Shown: one piece after another, positions 49,031 to 60,105 of the stretch
How positions within the stretch are numbered: the stretch's first letter is position 1
Layout of the letters: every line of letters starts with the position of its first letter
Source: Carettochelys insculpta
Taxonomy: Eukaryota; Chordata; Testudines; Carettochelyidae
Assembly (NCBI RefSeq): GCF_033958435.1
Contig: NC_134137.1
Location: 125,338,001-125,402,000 of the forward strand
Reading direction: 5' to 3'
DNA: 64,000 nt
Made by a program: the position numbers and the translations under genes
The notes under the pieces: model-generated
What the model was told of the DNA's origin: nothing
Databases searched by the model: none
What the model saw: only the letters and a program-made list of their open reading frames with translations

Positions 49031-49856
49031 TGAGTGCGAGACAGGGAGGGTCCTGCAGGGGTTTCAGCAAGAAGCTACCCCAGAGTGTCCGGCAATCAGG
49101 AAGTGCAGTAGAAACTGCAGGTGTGGTGAGGATCCCAAGTGGGGTCTGTTACCTTTATGCCCCTGTACAGGATTGCCCAAGAAGCAGGGTTAGAAAGAGT
49201 TTTGATCTCTTCTCGCAGCTGTTAAAAGAAAGAGAGTTTGCTCGGGTACTTTCACCTTTTGTTTCTGGTAGCTCCAGTGGAACCATCCTCTGCTACAGCC
49301 TCAGAATCTGTGAAAGTTACATGTGCCCACTGAGGGTGTAGAGCCCATGGAGCTTAATTCTTGGAGTACCGGTAGCACTTGCCTCTGGGCCTGATGTACA
49401 CAGAAGACACTGCTCGAACTGTAATAGCGAATGGCATAATGCACTCACAACAACACTCAGTCAAAGACGGTGTTGATTAAATTATATATACTAAGAAAAC
49501 TCTTATTTCTCCTCACCTGTTAGGGCAGAGCATGAAAGAACTGAAATATCCACTATGAAATTCTCCCTTTTCAACTTTCTGTGCCATTCCTGTGTACCCC
49601 CACTTCTATTATGAAACTGAACAACTTCCTTGTATAAAATGATCACCCCAGAGCTTTACTGATAATCTTAAGCAGCTCACAATATGGCTCCTTGTAGCAA
49701 TGCATTTCCCACCTGTCTTCTCACATTCCCAAGCTCTGCTAGTTCAATATGAAAGACCAAGAAATAAGCCTCACACCCAGACTGCTGATGCAAAATCCAC
49801 TTTGGGGTTGATTCTGATGAAGATCTGTGAATTTTACCATTCACACACACACCTAA
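49031..49856. other. No gene seen
   Basis: Unclassified sequence. The short frame 49123-49341 has no recognisable domain. Confidence 0.5.
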
Positions 49857-50395
49857 GCTGTGTCGACGCTAGCCAATTTTTTTCAAAACCCCAGGCCCTC
49901 TTTCGAAAGAGCGCACAGCGTGTCTACACCCACTGCGCACTCTTTCAAAACTGAGATTGATGGGACGTGCCACCAGAATCGAAAGCACTCTTCCAAACAT
50001 GAAATAGGGAGAGCCCCGCTTTCGAAAGCCTTTTTGAATGAGGACTTGTGTCGACTCTCCACACCCCACTCTTTTGAAAGAGTGGGGTCCACCATGGGGG
50101 TGATCAGCTGTTAGGTAGAGACAAGCAGCCCAGGACCTGCGGGGCTCTATGGTCTGTACGTGCTGCATGTCTTAAAGCCACATGCACCCAGAAACCCCGT
50201 TGCCGGAAGCTGAGAGTGCACAGGCAGCAGCTGCTACATGTGCTGCCCCTGCATACCTCAGTGTGACCCAGATCATCAGGTTGCTCACAATGGCCATTAC
50301 CCAGGCAAGTCAGGAGCCCCAAGGCCCCCACTCCAAGCATGGCCATGGCTTGCACGGGTCCAGCCACGGAGGGTGGGGAATAGCAAGCCCCCTCC

Positions 50396-51599
50396 TGGAT
50401 GGAGCATGAGCTATAGGACCTGCTGGGCCTTTGGCAGGAAGAGGAGGTGCTCCAGGTCATGGGCATGAAGCAGAGGAATCAGGCTGCTTTTGCCTGGCTG
50501 GCTGAGGGTCTGAGGTCCCTGGGTCATGCTGCCTGCACTCTTGACCAAGTGAGAAGCAAGGTCAAGGACTTGTGGCAGTGGTATGCCTAGGCCTGGGACT
50601 CCGCCAGCCAGTCGGGGGCCACCCCTGCTTCATGCCCTTTCTACTGGGTGCTCGGGAGCCTCTTGGGGCCCCAGAACACCCCCTCCTCACCTGCTGTCCT
50701 GGATATGTTGGCTGAGGAGCCCCAGCCCAGAGATGGTGAGGAGCCAGGACCATCGGCCAGCCCCACAACACCAGGGCCGGAGCCAGAGCCAGCAGCGCTG
50801 GGGAGTGGTCGAGTGAGGAGGGGGGCCTTGTTATTGACCTCCCCTCCTGCACCTCCAGCTGGGCCTCAGCCAGTTGCCCATCTTCTGACCTTTGCAGTGG
50901 ACCCTCAGGTATCTACTCGACAGGGCACACATCCCAGATCAGAGAGTGGGGGGCTCCATATCCTCCTGAGGGCCTCTTATGTCCCCAGCAGACCCTGGCT
51001 GGCTACAGCCCAGCTGGGCTGTGGCCTTGGGATGGTGGCATGGCTTCCAGTGCCCTTCAGCACCCTCTCCCATGGACAGTGCCACATCCCGCCCCCCAGG
51101 GGGAGGGTTTGGGGGGCAGACCGCACAAGGGGACCTCCCACAGGGGTCCAGGACCCCCACCTGCACCCTGGGCCTCTAGTATCACCCGGCCATCTGACAG
51201 GGGACTAGGACCCACTGCCCATAGGAGGACAGGGGGTGTGGGCCACGGGGAAGGGGTTGGTACTCACTGCCTGTCCCTCTCTACCCTCCTGTGTCTGCAT
51301 CCATGCCATCTGAGGGATGGGAGATACTCATACCTTCCATCATCCTGGACAGCCCCTGCAGTCGAGGGACAGTGACTGGACGGAACCACCCCCAACACCA
51401 GGGTGTCCCTGCTCCCAGAGGAGCCAACGGCACGTGGCAGAGGACCACCATATCGCTGCCTCTGTCCGGAGGCACGTGAAGCTGGAGATTGGCACCTCTG
51501 CCTTGAGGAGGGGGAGGTCACTTGACACCGGGAGGCCTGGGGGGAATTTATGGGGGCATTCTGGGATGTGGTGGTCACGTCCTAGGAGCTGCTGGCCTG
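50396..51599 (+). pseudogene. Harbinger Myb/SANT-like DNA-binding protein, broken
   Basis: The plus-strand frame from 50396 reads DLLGLWQEEEVLQVMGMKQR, RNQAAFAWLAEGLRSLGH, TLDQVRSKVKDLWQWYA and SGATPASCPFYWVLGSLLG. This is the tryptophan-rich Myb/SANT (trihelix-like) fold of Harbinger-encoded partner proteins, in which this protein binds element ends and helps bring the transposase to DNA and into the nucleus. Two in-frame TAG codons (50414-50416 and 50588-50590) interrupt it. An acidic, proline-rich stretch follows (EEPQPRDGEEPGPSASP, about 50710-50760) and the frame runs to 51208. A later block, EAREAGDWHLCLEEGEV then REAWGEFMGAFWDVVV (51469-51573), looks like the C-terminal helix, so one or more introns may lie between; it ends with TGA at 51597-51599 and has further stops. 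The start is uncertain. A second, minus-strand copy lies at 63463-64000. Confidence 0.7.
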
Positions 51600-51609
51600 A
51601 ATGCTCCCT

Positions 51610-51830
51610 CCCTCCAGCACTCGACAGTCAATTAATCACCTCTGTGTGATAAATTGACCCCACAGGAGCCATTGCTACCAATTGATCCAGCCTGTAGTGT
51701 GCATGTCCTCAGTCTTCATTTCTGGATCTCAGTTTGCCTGCTGCCCAGCCTTCCCTCTGTCAGCAACTCCCAGGTTGCTGCCCCCTCCTCCCCTGTTGCC
51801 TCCTGTTGCTCCACCCACTGCCCCATCTGC
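51610..51830 (-). repeat. Inverted repeat, copy 2 (partner 48640-48840)
   Basis: Read on the minus strand, this has GGAGCAACAGGAGGC, GCAGCAACCTGGGAGTTG, GGAAGGCTGGGCAGCAGGCA and ACTACAGGCTGGATCAAT in the same order as copy 1. Similarity ends near the stop of the Myb-like gene (around 51610), which suggests a junction there. Confidence 0.75.
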
Positions 51831-52388
51831 CAGCCCCCCTGGGAGAAGCCCGCCCCCCACCAGCACCCTGGGAGTGGGCCCTGCTGTGCCATACTGCCAG
51901 GCTGGGGCTGATCCCTGGCCCTACCTCCCCATTCTCTCCACCCACTCTGGGGACTCCGAACTGGGGGGGGGGTCACAGCTCCCAGGGCTGGCATGGGTCG
52001 CAGCCCTCCACTCCTGTCCCAGAGTAACGGCTCCCCAGGTGGGCCACCCAGGTGCCCTTCCTGCTGTAAATAGTTAATATGGTTATGTTATTCATATACA
52101 GCATTAAGAACACATTTTTTTAGTGCAGAATACAATTGTTTATTTTTTCCCACAACCCCGCATGTTTTATGCTCACTGGGGGGGGCAGTGTGCGGGAGGT
52201 GGTGACAGGGGGTGCGCAGGGTGGAGGGGAATGTGCAGTGGACCCATCGGGGGGGGGCATGACAGCACTCACTGGGACCCCTGGGTAAAGTACTCATGCA
52301 GAGTCTCGTGGATGCGGGCCCCCTCATGGTGGGCATGGTGGCTAGGGGTTGCAGCCGGTTTGGGGTAGTCTGTGTCAGACTTGGCAGC

Positions 52389-53632
52389 TCACCTCTGTAT
52401 AAAGGTGTCCTCCTTACTCTCCACAATATTATGGAGCATGCAGCAGGTGCCCACGATGTGGGGGATACTGAGGATGCCCACATCCAGGCATGCCAGGACA
52501 CAGCACCACTGGCCCTTGAGGTGCCCAGAGGTGTGCTCAACCACATTGTGGGTGTGGTTGAGCTGGGTGTTGAAGTGCTCCTGGCTGGGGGTGGAGTGGC
52601 TTGTATAGGGGCGCATGAGCCAGGGCTGGCGGAGATATGCGGCATTGGTCACCAGGCACAGGGGCCCAGGGTGCCCCCAGCGGAATCTCACACTTGGAGA
52701 TGTAGGTCCTGGCCTCCAGCTGGCAACACAGGCCTGAACTGTGTAGCACCTGCATATTGTGAGAGTAGTCAGGCCAGCCCACACAGATGTCCTGGAACCA
52801 GCCCTGGCTGTCCACCATGGCCTGCAAGAACACAGAATGATAGCTTTTTCAGGTGACATATTGTCCTCTGCTGTGCTCCAGGGCACGGATGGGTATATAG
52901 GTCCTGTTGAGGGCTCCAAAGCAAATTGGGAACCCAAGAGCAGTGTCCAGGTCCCCGATGTGGATCACTCTCTGGAGGAGCATTGTGTTGAGGGTGTGCA
53001 CAACCTGCATGGGGTGGGGAGACATGCCCACCCATGCAGGGCATGCCAGGCCCTACTCTGGTCACACCCCAGATCCCCTGTATGGGCCCCCTGGCCCAGG
53101 CCCCGTGTCTGGCCCCCTGTCCTGGCCCCCTCATTGGGTGCGTGGCCCAGCCTTTCTTATCTGCATCATGATGGCCCCAACTGTGGCTTTCCCCCACCAA
53201 ATTGGTGTCCCACGGAGCAGTAGCTGTCTGGAGTGGCCAGCATCCAGACAGCTATCATGATCCTCTTCTTCACGGGAAGAGTGATCTGTATCCAAGTGTC
53301 CTGGTGTCTCAGGGTGGGAGGTCAGCCACTGGCTGAGCTCCAGAAACATCTGTTGCCGCATCTGCAAATTCCACAGCCACTGGTTGTCATCCCACTCTCC
53401 CATGACCAGATGCTCCCACCACTCCAAGCTGATGGGGTAGCTCCAGAGCTGGTGGAGCACCCTGTGGTGGGGCACTGAAGGAGCTGAGGGTCTGGGACAT
53501 CCCCGCCTGCCGCTGGAGTGGGTGAGGGGGCTCCCCCAACAGGAGCTGCAGGATGGCCACCACTGCAGTGGCCAGTAGGGCGACCACTCTGCTGGTGGCA
53601 GTCAGAAGGGTTTCCAGCTGCTGCTGGTCCAT
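52389..53632 (-). pseudogene. HARBI1-like Harbinger transposase, broken
   Basis: The minus strand from about 53632 reads MDQQQLETLLTATSRVVALL, then after a frameshift ISLEWWEHLVMGEWDDNQWL and GKATVGAIMMQ. An apparent intron (53160-53005) follows, then VVHTLNTMLLQRVIHIGDLD, FPICFGALNRTYIPI, MVDSQGWFQDICVGWPDYSH, AAYLRQPWLMRPYTSH, NVVEHTSGHLKGQW and IVGTCCMLHNIVES. These are the ordered motifs of the DDE-type HARBI1 nuclease. Two catalytic aspartates appear replaced: the usual ALDGTHIPI is ALNRTYIPI, and the usual HD of the second motif is HN; the glutamate in VVE remains. The usual GDAAYPL also reads TNAAYLR. A TGA follows QYVT near 52853, and frameshifts lie near 52670, 53280 and 53450. Complete-length homologue, not active. 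Confidence 0.8.
53005..53160 (-). other. Probable intron in the transposase gene, donor decayed
   Basis: On the minus strand the coding sequence stops at ATGATGCAG and the next bases are ATAAG, one step from the consensus GTAAG. The intron ends CCCCACCCCATGCAG, a good acceptor, and the reading continues in phase with GTTGTGCACACC. The two flanking peptides, AIMMQ and VVHTLN, join as expected for this family. The insert in between has no family similarity. Confidence 0.55.
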
Positions 53633-54090
53633 GTTCTGTCCTGCAGGCACTGTGTCTGTGGAGCTGTGCAGGCCAAGGGGGTTGGGGAGGGACCTTTAAA
53701 GGAGAGGTTGGCTGCAGTCCTGGAGGGGTTTTACCGTCATGCAACCCCATCCATGGCGTTTCCTGGCCCTTTCTTTCAAAAGAGAACGTGGGTAAGTGTA
53801 GACGTTCTCTTTTGAAAGGATGGATGGCTCTTTCAATGGTGTGAGTTGACAGCGCCAGCCCCAGGCTATGTGTACATGCTCCCTTTTGAAGGGCATCTTT
53901 CGATTTGTCTTTTTTGAAAGGTGCCCTTTCGAAAACATGCTCTCATGTAGACGTAGCGTTAGTGTTGCAGAAATAGAGGTGGGAGTGCGTAAGAGGGATG
54001 ACCAAGACTGTATCTGTAAAGAAACAGGAAACTTGTGGATATGCAGAATGTATAGAATAGAATTTCTGTCAGAGAGCTAACTGACTCAAT

Positions 54091-54562
54091 GGCTATATCT
54101 GCATTAGGGAAAACTTCGAAATGGCCATGCTAAAGGAGGCAGAATTATTTGCAGCCGACCGAAATCGTTGGCAAGCACTTGTTGCCCAATGTGCCCAGAT
54201 ACACAAGCAGACCTAAGTTTAAGTAAGTCAGTCTAATGGCCAAATGGGAGAATACTAATGAGGTGCTGAAATGAATATTCAGCACCTCATTAACATGTTG
54301 CCGGACACGGCACTTCAAAAGTGCTGCATTTCGCTCATGCGTGGATCAGCTACACGGGGGTCCTTTATGTTAGGAAAGGGGGATTTCGACATTTGTAGGG
54401 TCGTAGACAAGCCACGTGTGAGCTAAACACGGCACTTCCGAAGCGCTGTGGCTGGCAGCATGATAATGAGGCGCTGAATATTCATTTCAGTGCCTCATTA
54501 GTATTCTTTGATTTGCCATTAGCATGGCCATTTTGAAGTTTTCCCCTAGTGTAGACGTAGCC
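54091..54562. mobile_element. Harbinger-type palindromic MITE with small insert
   Basis: Ends GGCTATATCTGCATTAGGG and CCCTAGTGTAGACGTAGCC. Arms match for more than 150 bp: ACTAATGAGGTGCTGAAATG on the left against CATTTCAGTGCCTCATTAGT on the right. The left arm alone has a 100-bp insert at 54134-54233, flanked by TAA (54131-54133 and 54234-54236). Confidence 0.8.
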
Positions 54563-56626
54563 TATCTATTGCAGGTATTTCTAAGCCTCTGACCTTTGTG
54601 ATGCCTAAGTGAAAGAGCATAAATTAGCTGAAGATGCAGCGCCAGTCTGCTTGCTATGCAACACAAGGGAAAACCCTATCTTAGTACTCGGTAGGGTGCA
54701 CTGGCTCCCTATTAAATGTCCCACCAAATCTGAACAATAAAATAAAATAAAATAAAATCCTGGTCTTGATTTTCAAAGTCCTCAGTGAGCTGTGCCTCAG
54801 TTCTCTCAGGGACTGCTTCTCTCTTCATGGTCCTGACCTGCAAACAGCCAGCAAGGGTAAGACTCGCAGAAACATGATACAAGCCCTTGACTGGACACAC
54901 AGGTCCCAAACGATATCCAGCCCCTAAATGAATGCACATAGTTCTTAGAATCAGGTTGCCAGAGCAAATGCAGGGCTGAACTGACCTTGCTATGAATAGA
55001 CATCTAAAACTTGGTTTTTCATTCAATATTCCTGGCAGCGAACTTGTTTACAACATTATTTGGGGAAAGCAAATCCAAAAGGAAGGAGCATGCACTTCCC
55101 CCAAGTGTTAACAATTATTTTCTCTATTCACTCAGCAATCAGTAAGAGACCAAACAAATGAATGGAAAAGCTACTGTACAGCCTCCTCCTACTGTCTGGT
55201 CGGAATGGAGACGACTGCAGGGGGAGTGGATGGCAGACGGGTGACTGCATGGGAAAGACAGGGTAGATTATGTGGGCAGGGTTTGGGGTAAGCCAGGAGA
55301 AGGGGTTCCATGGGTTTGGTTCAGATTCAAACAAGCATCTGAACATTTAGTTGATTAACCCAGAACAAACCTACAACACTCACTACAAGCACTTATAAAT
55401 ATCAGCATTAATAAAACCTTTCTGATTCACATGATTCCATAGCACAATTTTCAGAAATGTAAATACCGCCATATAAATAAAGGTAAAAGCTGAGTACAGA
55501 AATATACCTGATGGGTTTTGTCTGAGAGTCAAGTTAAAAGGTATAAATAATTCCAATAGCATGATTGCACAATAAAGTAAAAAAACTCCTCAAGGAGAAT
55601 GGTATATATTTCATTTATAATACATCGCTCCCTATGTTTACAACTGAAATACATCTTTCCCTGGGGATTGTATCATCTATTCTTTCAAATCAATGTTTAA
55701 AATTAAATGGGAATTCTCAAGACAGGGAGACTCTTCAGTTACCAGTCCTTCCCAATTGACAATCTTTCTTTCATGTTTCTCTTTAATACTCAGTCCAAGG
55801 TTTGAAATTAATTAAAAGATATCCTTTCTCTAATCTTTTGATTATTAGCTTTAACAATTTATTTTCAGAATGTTATAGTAACTTCATCTTTAAGAAATTA
55901 ATCCAAATTGTTATTAAAGGTACAAAATGTATAATTGTCTAGCCAATAACTGGGGGTGGGGTAGGGGCAGGGGGAATTGCAGAAAATTGTGGGTTCTTGA
56001 TGCACAGGGCTGACCGAGTGGGCAATATAATGCATACGTACATTTTGTTTAACGGTGAAATACTTTTATTAATATCACATTTAAATGAGTATTGTTCATG
56101 GAGCCATGGATATAACCTCAATTGATCCATTAGTTTGAGTAGTCTTGGGACAGTTCTTTGTCACCTAGATCTTTCCCTTAGTTCATAGACCCTACTTGTG
56201 TTGGAACCTCAGCAAAGAGGCCAAGACTTGCATGGGGAAATGAAGACTGAACTATACTCTGAGATCTCAAGAGATCCCTGCAGGTTAAGGTCGGCCTACA
56301 TTTTGGGCCAGATTACTGCACATTTGGCTAGTGTCCACGATCCATCGATCATTCTGTCTGTCACCTTGTAGCATGCTAATCACTCTGCTATCCATGTCTG
56401 ATCTGAGTTCATACACCATTATCTGTTCTGAAGTGGATTTCAGAGGCCAGCATTGTTAGCGTTTTTCATCAGGGCCAGCCAGTACAGCCCTCCTAGAGTG
56501 GCCAGGGCTGAGACACAGATCCCATCAGTCTATCCCAGCCCTATTTTGATTAAGATACATACTAAATTCTGTAACTGGAAGTGTGTAGATGGACCTCTGC
56601 ACCTCTGTGGAGCCTCATTGATTTCA
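54563..56626. other. No gene; (AAAAT)n at 54735-54758
   Basis: Unclassified sequence. Frames at 54712-55026 on the minus strand overlap the microsatellite and show no domain. Confidence 0.5.
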
Positions 56627-56847
56627 AGTACCAGAGGGGTAGCCGTGTTAGCCTGGATCTGAGAAAGCAACGAGGAGTCCTGTGGCATCTTATAGACTAA
56701 CAGAAATGCATGAGCATAAGCTTTTGTGGGTAAAGACCCACTTCATCAGATGCATCTGATGAAGTGGGTCTTTACCCATCAAAGCTTATGCTCGTACATT
56801 TCTGTTAGTCTATAAGATGCCACAGGACCCTCCGTTGCTTTTTCACT
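56627..56847. mobile_element. Fold-back PLE fragment, 221 bp
   Basis: TGATTTCA flanks it (56619-56626 and 56848-56855). The left arm carries the terminal box complement CCAGAGGGGTAGCCGTGTTA. The arms meet at GATGCATCTGATGAAGTGGG and are inverted copies of each other: AAAGACCCACTTCATCAGAT against ATCTGATGAAGTGGGTCTTT. The right arm stops at GTTGCTTTTTCAC, short of the terminal box. Confidence 0.85.
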
Positions 56848-58370
56848 GATTTCAGTGGAACTCCTTGAGAGCCTAAAAACGGATCTGCATGGTACGGAGA
56901 CTTTCCAAAAAAAAAAAAAAAAGTAGAAAAGAACAGCTTTGCAGGAAGTACTGAAAACACATTAAAAATAATGTACCTGTAAAATCTCAAGTCAGCTGTA
57001 TTAGAATTTTCGATCACTCCAGTGCACATTCTCTCCTCAGTGTCCACTAGCAACTGTTTCTGACTGGTGATGGAGAAACCTGGAGATCTGAAGTAGCTCC
57101 TAAGCACCCATCCTGAAATCTGTTCTATGCAGGGCCATTTTTAGGAGCTCGGAGGTCCATCCACAGTTCTCCAAGTGTACGGCGAAGAACTTTGTATTTA
57201 TCTTAATGAAAGCAAAGCTAGGCTAGACTGACGGAATCTATTTCTTCTCTTATGAAAAGAAAAGAAGGAAGAAGCCAATGCTGTTACAAAGTCTGCTAAT
57301 GAGGTCACACTTCATTCAATACAACTGGAAACACAGTTTTCTGATACTTCATGAAAATTGATAATGTAATAAGACTTTTATCACAGATTAGTTTGAAATG
57401 GAATTTGTTAAAAAGATTGGCTAGAAAGTAACTATAACAGTAAGACTAACATATTAGATCAGCAATTTGACGACTTTTGTTCTTTCATGTCACATTAGCA
57501 ACTTTCATATATATTTTTTCAATTTTCATATTGTATTAGTGACATTTGCAACTTATGAGCAACTTTGCATATATTCTAGTAGAAAGATTTTTTTGTGCTG
57601 TGTTGGCAGCTTTCATATTTTATTTAGGATTTTAACTTACTGTCAAATGTTCTGTTCCCCAAAGATGAAAAGAAAGTCAATGATACTACATTTTAAAAAA
57701 TTCTTAATACAAGTACTGGTGACAAGTGCTGCAGCTGCTATGAAGGGAGAAATCTCTAAGCTCTGAAGTTTTTAGCTATGCAGATGTAAAAGTGTATGTT
57801 ATAGTTAACTAAAACTTCCCCAGCATCACTCACTAACTAGCTGAGAAGGTGAATTGAAAAGAACTTGGAAAGTTGTTGGTTGCCTTCCCCTGATCAGACT
57901 ATTCTGCTCACTGTTAAGACTCCAGTGTGAATAAGTGATGGATTATTTGACTGATGTAATTTACGGCATGCCATATGACAGCCTATTTCAGAGTGTATGA
58001 GGTTTTTTTACATTCCATGGTAGTGTAGTACCTGCTGCTGAAACAAGAGATTACTCTCTTTGGCCCAACGGTAATTTTATAGTACAACAACGTACCTAGC
58101 CACCTCCTACTGTATTTCATCACCCACTTCAGTCAGTTTTTGACAGATAGACCTTAGTTTTTGGAAAGTGAAGCAGTATGGAGCTGGCTCAGAGTCTTAA
58201 AAATACATCAAGGGTGAAAAAACTGGAGCTAAATAAATAAGTAAATAAATAAATGCGCTAATAAAATCAAGGAAGCAGCAGCTCTCAGCTTTGTTGTTTT
58301 TACAGGCTATCTGGAATGGAAAGGGCAAATGTCATACTGTGTTTCTGCATGGTGCTTGCTTTGAGAAGTA
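56848..58370. other. No gene; (AAAT)n at about 58230-58252
   Basis: AT-rich unclassified sequence with short frames only and a poly-A run near 56907-56922. Confidence 0.5.
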
Positions 58371-59157
58371 CAGTAAACCCTTGAAATATGCAATTTCAAG
58401 TTGTGCTTAACTCACATTACTGGGAGTTAAGCACAACTCAAAATCCTGCTCCCCACTATCCCTGACTCAAACCCCCCGCATCTCACACAGCCCTGGTCCA
58501 ACCCCTCCTCTGGCACCTGCTCACCACCCGTGCGTATGTCTCCAGCTCAATCCCACCAGCCCCGGCTGAATCCCCCTGGTTCCATGCAGCCTCCATTCAA
58601 CAACCCCTCCTGCAGCCCTGCTTACCACCCACATCTGATCAAACCCCCTGGCCCTAGTTCAACCCCCCCACCAGCTCCAGCTCACCCCTGCACCCCTGTG
58701 CGCAGCCCTGGCTCCGGCTCACTACCCCACATGTGCAGCTCTGGCTCAACCCCACCTGGCCCTGGTTCATCCCCCGCTCCACCCCAGCTCACCTCCTGAG
58801 CATGGCTCCGGCTCACCAACCCTGCACATGGCTTGAACTCAACCCCCACGCCCCAGTTCAACTGCTCCCCAAGCATCTTTGGCTCAACTCTACCCACTGC
58901 CTCCCCTAAGCCCTAACACACCCCAGGCTTAGCTCCCCTTCCACGGCCCCAACTCACCCCCAGGTTTAACCCTCCACAGCTGACCCCCCACAACCCCAGG
59001 ACTTTCCTTTCACAAGGAGCTCCAGATGCTCCTGCTGCTTCCCTAGCTGCAGAACCTGTGTTCCGCTGGGGAAAAATGCCTCCCCCGACTTATGCCACAT
59101 TTAAGTTAGGCGAGGGTGTGTGGGAATGCAACCCTTGTGTAAATCAAGGCACTACTG
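58371..59157. mobile_element. Tigger-like non-autonomous element with TA duplication
   Basis: TA flanks both sides (58369-58370 and 59158-59159). Termini CAGTAAACCCTTGAAATATG and CAGTAGTGCCTTGATTTACA (right end read in complement). The interior is a strongly C-rich imperfect repeat built on CCCCTGGCCCTGGTTCA- and GCTCCGGCTCACC-like units. A 16-bp hairpin, AAGTTGTGCTTAACTC with GAGTTAAGCACAACTC, lies at 58399-58440. The plus-strand frame 58530-58799 is a composition artefact. Confidence 0.7.
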
Positions 59158-59848
59158 TACTGGCAAAGTGAGTAGGCTTTTGATTTATTTTAGTTTCCTT
59201 GCGTTTCCTTCACCAATCTGCACAACCCATTCCATTTTTATACAAATATATTTAAACAAAATCAGACAACATATTCCATAGGAACTTCTTGTAAAAGAAA
59301 AGAATGCCAGCAGCCTAATATACGTGGGAAGCTTTATACTAACGTGACTCCCTGATTTTGAGAAGAAAACTCTTTTGCTGGGGCAGATGCCAAGGATCAG
59401 GATCTAATGAGAACATCTGAATGTAATTGGAATGACATTCAACTTTCAAAAGTGCACAAGTGGCTGAGGCACTTTTGAAAATGTTACCCATGGCATTGTA
59501 TCTAATTTGCTCTAACTCCCCATCATAGTAACTTGCTCACATGATGACAGCTGCTTCAGTTTTATGAGGCTATGTGTGACCACGTCCCCAACCAACTGGG
59601 CTGATGAGCAAAGGTCTATTTGACTTCATTTGTGTAGCAGACTGTAGAAGCTGAGCCTATGGTTTCAATATATGGAGAGAGAACTGGTGGACCAATTTAG
59701 GCAATTTCTTTTTGCTCTTGTCATGGAAGGGAAAAAGTGACATGGCTGCTCTTAAATAGTATATGCAAGCAGGGAAATTAAGTGGTTCTGGGACCTGTCC
59801 TTGGCTTTGGCAGCTTATGTAGTCTTCTGGGCCATGAGCACAGAATTA
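59158..59848. other. No gene or classifiable repeat seen
   Basis: Nothing recognised. Confidence 0.5.
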
Positions 59849-60105
59849 GGCAATGTCTACACTAGACTAAGTCTTAGACTAGACTAAGACACAGACATGC
59901 GATTCTAGTTATGCCAGTTGTGTAGCTGAAATAGACGTACCTGAGCTCGGCTAACTTGGCTGTCTATACAGGAGAAGAGTTTACGGGAAAGTCTGTATGG
60001 GAGAGTTTCTGCAACACCTGAGAGGTTTCTACCAGACGTGCAAAATCAAACCCGGGAAGATTGACCCTGAGTGGGTCAATCTTTTGGGATAGTGTAGGCC
60101 TGTCC
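59849..60105. mobile_element. Harbinger-type MITE with TTA duplication
   Basis: TTA flanks both sides (59846-59848 and 60106-60108). Termini GGCAATGTCTACACTAGAC and GGACAGGCCTACACTATCCC (right end read in complement). Near the left end an internal ACTAAGTCTTAGACTAGACT repeat occurs. 257 bp. Confidence 0.8.

Larger units (their letters stand above)
49857..53957. mobile_element. Two-gene PIF/Harbinger transposon, degenerate
   Basis: The left end GCTGTGTCGACGCTAGCC and the right end, in complement GCTACGTCTACATGAGAGC, bound about 4.1 kb. Each end has repeated GTGTCTACAC/GTGTAGAC-like and CTTTCGAAAG boxes (for example 49905, 49919, 50048; 53797, 53868, 53945). A Myb/SANT-like gene runs rightward from the left end and a HARBI1-like transposase gene runs leftward from the right end, so the two are convergent. 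This is the standard gene pair of the superfamily. The interior is GC-rich compared with the AT-rich surroundings. Both genes are broken. An extra segment at about 51610-52080 matches sequence at 48640-48840. Confidence 0.75.

Noticed and set aside
51682..52077. 131-codon plus-strand proline-rich frame
   Set aside because: It runs antisense through the inverted-repeat segment and a C-rich stretch; no family match.
56627..56847. Initial reading as two SINEs inserted head to head
   Set aside because: One target duplication encloses both arms and four similar structures occur in the window, so a single fold-back PLE insertion is simpler.
58530..58799. 89-codon proline-rich frame
   Set aside because: Product of the C-rich repeats inside a Tigger-like element.
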